64,000 nucleotides of DNA, taken from Physcia stellaris. Lineage: Eukaryota > Ascomycota > Lecanoromycetes > Caliciales > Physciaceae. The notes beneath the pieces were generated by a model. That model was given only the letters and a program-made list of their open reading frames with translations. It was not told the origin of the DNA and did no database searches. Positions 60,685-64,000 of this stretch are shown here, piece by piece (positions within the stretch are counted from its first letter, which is position 1; each line of letters starts with the position of its first letter). A program made the translations under genes and the position numbers. The stretch is taken from NCBI GenBank assembly GCA_018902385.1, contig JABSSW010000030.1:1-64000 (forward strand), read 5' to 3'.

Positions 60685-61480
60685 TTGAACGATTGGATAG
60701 GCCAAAGACAAAAGAATGCAAGACGATTAAGGGATGTTTGAAAAGAATTCAAGTACCGGCATCCTCTTCTCTCATATAGTAGGATGCTCAGCCACAAGCT
60801 GAGGGTCCTAGTACTGTGTCTAAAAGCGGAATCTACGTGAAATTAGATATGGTACGCCTTGCACTTACTCAACGATATTCGTTCGCTGTCAATAGCTGCT
60901 CTGGAAAGAGTTTGGGCCAATCTCCTGTACCGCCCACATCGATTGTCAGGACCGAAGTTGCAGAGACACCACTACTGAAACATGCTTACGGACGACTGGC
61001 CATTCTAACCGCGCAAGCTGAGATTGGCGCCACACAGTTGGGCTGTAAATGTGAGCCTTACAGCACAAAATACAATGGATAGCCTCTTCTTTGTTCATTC
61101 CGACAGTTACTGCCGTACTACAAGGACACCTACAACAAGCGGCTTATCCTTCGAGTGTGGCTCCTGACGATTGAAATTTGCAATGTGCCCTTGGTTAGGC
61201 GTCCAGGCTCGTACAACTGCTGTGCCATTGCGCAGCTAAATTAAACATGGACGGTCGAAAGTGAAATTGATAGGAGCAGCGTGGTCGCACAGAGAGATGG
61301 AGTTGTAGAGATGTGGGGATGGCGGAGTCGGAGGGTGGTTACAGAGAGAGAATTGTACCAACTACGTGAGCTGAAGAAAGAACTGCAAATGGGGGCCGTG
61401 TTTCGTGTACGTAGTAGTAGTACTTCCAGCTTTACGAGTATTTATTCAGCTCTCGCTTTTGAAACATCCTGAACTCTTCC
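60685..61480. other. Intergenic region, promoter of the 704-aa protein gene
   Basis: An 88-codon frame (60816-61082, +) lacks any recognisable feature. No repeat was found before the transposon end at 61481. Confidence 0.45.
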
Positions 61481-61530
61481 ATCCCCTCCGCATCCAATTA
61501 GTGAAATTTAGCGTGTTTATTTCGCGATCT
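61481..61530. repeat. Left terminal inverted repeat of the piggyBac-like element
   Basis: About 47 of 50 bases match the inverse of 63567-63615. Confidence 0.85.
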
Positions 61531-61635
61531 CCCCCATCTGCAATCATCATTTACTCCATCAATAATACGTCTATTCTGATCATTGCGACGTTGTTTGAAT
61601 CGTCTGAATCGAGTCTATTTTATCATATAAACAAC

Positions 61636-61851
61636 ATGTCATTTGCTGAATCAACATCTGAGCTAGTCATCGTGCAAAAAGAGAAAAAGACACGCGTCGA
61701 TGCAAACGTTCTCATTTCGAAATCGAAAAAACGATTTTTCACTGTATTGAAGCAGCAGAAAGTCATTCAAACGTTTGAATTTGATTATACATTTTCTATT
61801 ACATTTATCTATCGATCATTTCAATTGAATCACGTTTGTATGACGTTTTGA
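61636..61851 (+). pseudogene. Possible N-terminal part of the piggyBac-like transposase
   Basis: The ATG near 61637 opens a frame 'MSFAESTSELVIVQKEKKTR', acidic then basic, as is common at piggyBac transposase N-termini. It is less mutated than the downstream part. The frame ends at 61851, before the conserved core. Confidence 0.4.
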
Positions 61852-63566
61852 AAGTTCGTTCAGTTGTTTTTGTTTCTTTTGCAGTCGATATTCGATTTAT
61901 TGTTTCATCACATCAATCAAACGATTTATATCAAGAAAATCAATTGAAATGCATTCATTATGATGAAATTACGTCAATGAATTGTTATACGCATTTTCAT
62001 GACTCAACATTTTGCAAAAAATTCAACAATTCAATCATTTTGATTTCAAAAAAATGTCAACAATTTATCATTCAATCGCGATCGATATCAAATCATTGAA
62101 CGTCATTTGAACGTTGAATCTAATCAACAGATGTCATACAATGCATCATGATTTTGAAAGATCGAAAACGCTTTGAACGTTTTCAGATTTCAATTATATT
62201 CGTTTATTCGTTCTGAAAATCATTTTGCAATTGACGAGTTCGCAATCGAGTTTTACGATCGTATGAATAACAAATTTCGTTTATCACACAAATCAGCGAA
62301 AAAAATTTCGTTTTATACGTTTTGATCGATGATAGAGACATTTTACACGATTTTATGATGTGAAAGTCTCGCGATGATTTCGAATATCACAAAAACGATA
62401 TCACGATCGATATATTTTCAAAAACGATTCGAAAACGTAAAAAAAACATTACTGAAATCATTGTTATGAAAATTAATCTTTCATTTACGAAAAAGCAATA
62501 TATATTTTTTGCGAACGAATTACACGCAATTTACGTCATCATCATTTCGTCTGTTTTATCGACAATTTTTTCACGAATCTTCATCTCGTCAAAATTCTTT
62601 TGATTTTCAATGTTAATATCTGTGACATCGTACGAAACAATGCAATAAATATATCACAAAAATTGAAAAAATAACTGTTGCAAAGAAGTCACAATTGAAT
62701 TTAAAACAATGAATATATCGAATTATGAATGAATTGATCAATTGTTTCGTGTGAAAAAAATTTCGAACGAAATCACGTGATTTCATTTGTTATTATTGCA
62801 TATATTTCACAAACAAACGAGCAAACATCACGAAAAATTCGATTCACGATCGATATGTTTTTCGTGACGATTTCAATAAAGTCGTCGTCAAACAACTCAT
62901 TATTGCAATGCAATACAATTTTCATATGAATCATGAATCGTGCAAATCAATTTCGAAATGAATTGATGATATCACGATTTGAACAATTCAAATGAACGAA
63001 ACGAATAATCGAATACATAATGAATTCGATCAATACGAATGCATACATCGTTTGAAATCATTATCAATCACAGACGAATTTTGATCATCGAAATCGACGT
63101 GTATTTATTCAAAAATTGATTGATGAACTTTTACGAAATTCAGATATCATACATCAATCGTCAAAATGTGTCAAATCGACGTATTGTAAATGAAATAATT
63201 GTTCGATCAATTTTCACACGAAATTTCGAAAACGTCAAGCATTCAATTTCAAAAATGTCAATATACAACATCGTTCGAATCGTAAAACGTTTGATTATTG
63301 TATGACATGTAAAATGAATTTATGCGTGTCGTTTGAATGCTTCAAAATTTATCATGATTTGAAAAAATGATCATACGAATGCTTTGATCAATAAAAAGTT
63401 TGAAAATGTTTCGAAACATTTGAAAATGATTTAATGATCTGAAACGAACTTCGAATGTAATCATATTTCAATTATTGAATGTTTATATACTATCGAACTC
63501 CTTCACTGAATTATACACATATACACGTAAATTTGATGAAGTAATGGTGATTGAAGTGGGGAAAAA

Positions 63567-63615
63567 AGATCGCGTGAAAACACGCTAAATTTCACTAATT
63601 GGATGCGGAGGGGAT
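63567..63615. repeat. Right terminal inverted repeat of the piggyBac-like element
   Basis: Ends CATCCAATTAG-type sequence on the minus strand, paired with 61481-61530. Confidence 0.85.
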
Positions 63616-63699
63616 CGGAGATTTAGATTTGACTGCGGAGGACCGGCTACCAGATTCAGGGTCCAGCTTTGCTTGGCGCTGCCACTCTGGGGCTAAATC

Positions 63700-63707
63700 T
63701 ATAAATA
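63700..63707 (+). promoter_or_regulatory. TATA box of the F-box gene
   Basis: TATAAATA sits about 130 bp before the ATG at 63835, with GC-richer flanks. This is a plausible core promoter. Confidence 0.5.
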
Positions 63708-63834
63708 GCGCTGCACCCTATTTACCAACTGAGTGAAGGTAGCCTTCTACTCCGCATCGTGACTGCACTTCTTTTACGCTGCAATTACAATTACTTGCAT
63801 TTCAATCCGTGCCTTGACGATTTCAACAGCGCAA

Positions 63835-64000
63835 ATGAGCACCTTTCAGGATGCTGACTCCATTACGCGCTTTCCCGTCGAGCTTGTGACGGTTGTATTC
63901 TGCCATCTTCCTTCTTTCCAAGACGTCTTTAGCCTTGCTTCGACTTGCCACCGGGTGCGAGACGTCTGGTTGGAAAACCTGGCGACAATCTACAAATGTG
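63835..64000 (+). CDS. F-box protein, 5' part (runs off window)
   Basis: ATG at 63835 opens a frame to the window end (55 codons). Residues 11-55 form an F-box: 'RFPVELVTVVFCHLPS', then 'DVFSLASTCHRVRDVW'. F-box proteins link substrates to SCF ubiquitin ligases through Skp1. The substrate-binding part lies outside the window. A TATA box sits upstream. Confidence 0.75.
   Translation, partial: MSTFQDADSITRFPVELVTVVFCHLPSFQDVFSLASTCHRVRDVWLENLATIYKC

Larger units (their letters stand above)
61481..63615 (+). mobile_element. piggyBac-like DNA transposon, decayed inside, termini preserved
   Basis: Terminal inverted repeats of about 50 bp: 61481-61530 starts ATCCCCTCCGCATCCAATTA, and 63567-63615 is its inverse with about three differences. 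The 2.1-kb interior on the + strand holds a transposase relic with piggyBac signatures: 'DNFFTNLHL' (about 62558-62584), 'NRANQFRNE' followed by 'NAYIV' (about 62933-63051), and a C-terminal Cys/His cluster like 'CMTCKMNLCVSFECFKIYH' (about 63298-63354). The transposase has many TGA stops and shifts. Mutation is heavy from about 61860 to 63540 while the termini still hold CC and CT steps, so the ends escaped the mutation. I could not see a TTAA target copy. Confidence 0.72.

Noticed and set aside
60816-61082. 88-codon plus-strand frame next to the transposon
   Set aside because: No domain, signal peptide or splice support.

Overview
The window looks like a filamentous ascomycete chromosome, probably a plant-associated Dothideomycete (inference). 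Genes carry many short introns (about 47-140 bp) with GTAAGT/GTATGT-type donors. The families are typical of such fungi: a SAT4-type rhodopsin-like membrane protein, a NACHT-TPR protein, a SesB-like hydrolase, LysM proteins, GH18 and GH12 enzymes, and a CBM-like secreted protein. Gene-bearing DNA of normal composition is cut by a 25-kb AT-rich block (about 13.69-38.67 kb) and a smaller one (about 61.9-63.5 kb), both altered by RIP-like mutation.

Layout. 0-0.5 kb: 3' part of an LEA-like hydrophilic protein. 1-1.85 kb: a secreted CBM-like protein. 4.06-5.26 kb: a seven-helix membrane protein. 6-9.6 kb: gene-poor, with two MITE-like inverted-repeat elements and a possible orphan ORF. 9.75-13.04 kb: a frame-disrupted NACHT-TPR gene. 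13.69-38.67 kb: nested fossil retroelements. A tyrosine-recombinase retroelement with split direct repeats hosts two non-autonomous LTR-type elements. One of those is itself split by two Ty3/gypsy copies, each with paired LTRs and target-site duplications. 39.7-43.3 kb: a kinase-ankyrin gene with broken frames. 43.7-46.6 kb: an intact four-exon gene joining a SesB-like alpha/beta hydrolase to a kinase-like domain. 47.0-48.0 kb: a conserved fungal protein of unknown role. 48.5-52.3 kb and 53.2-55.5 kb: a divergent pair of GH18 chitinase and five-LysM protein. 56.3-57.5 kb: an intact GH12 enzyme. 58.5-60.7 kb: a large secreted protein of unknown function. 61.5-63.6 kb: a piggyBac-like DNA transposon. 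63.8 kb to the end: the start of an F-box protein.

Two themes link the genes. First, three genes of the fungal self/non-self recognition and cell-death type flank the transposon island (NACHT-TPR, kinase-ankyrin, SesB-kinase-like). The first two are broken and the third is whole. Second, there is a secretome block (chitinase, LysM protein, GH12, a 704-aa secreted protein, and the CBM-like protein at the left end) suited to chitin and plant-wall polymers.

The most unusual signal is the mutation pattern of the AT-rich DNA. CpC and CpT are almost absent while CpA and CpG remain common. Classical RIP is expected to remove CpA instead.
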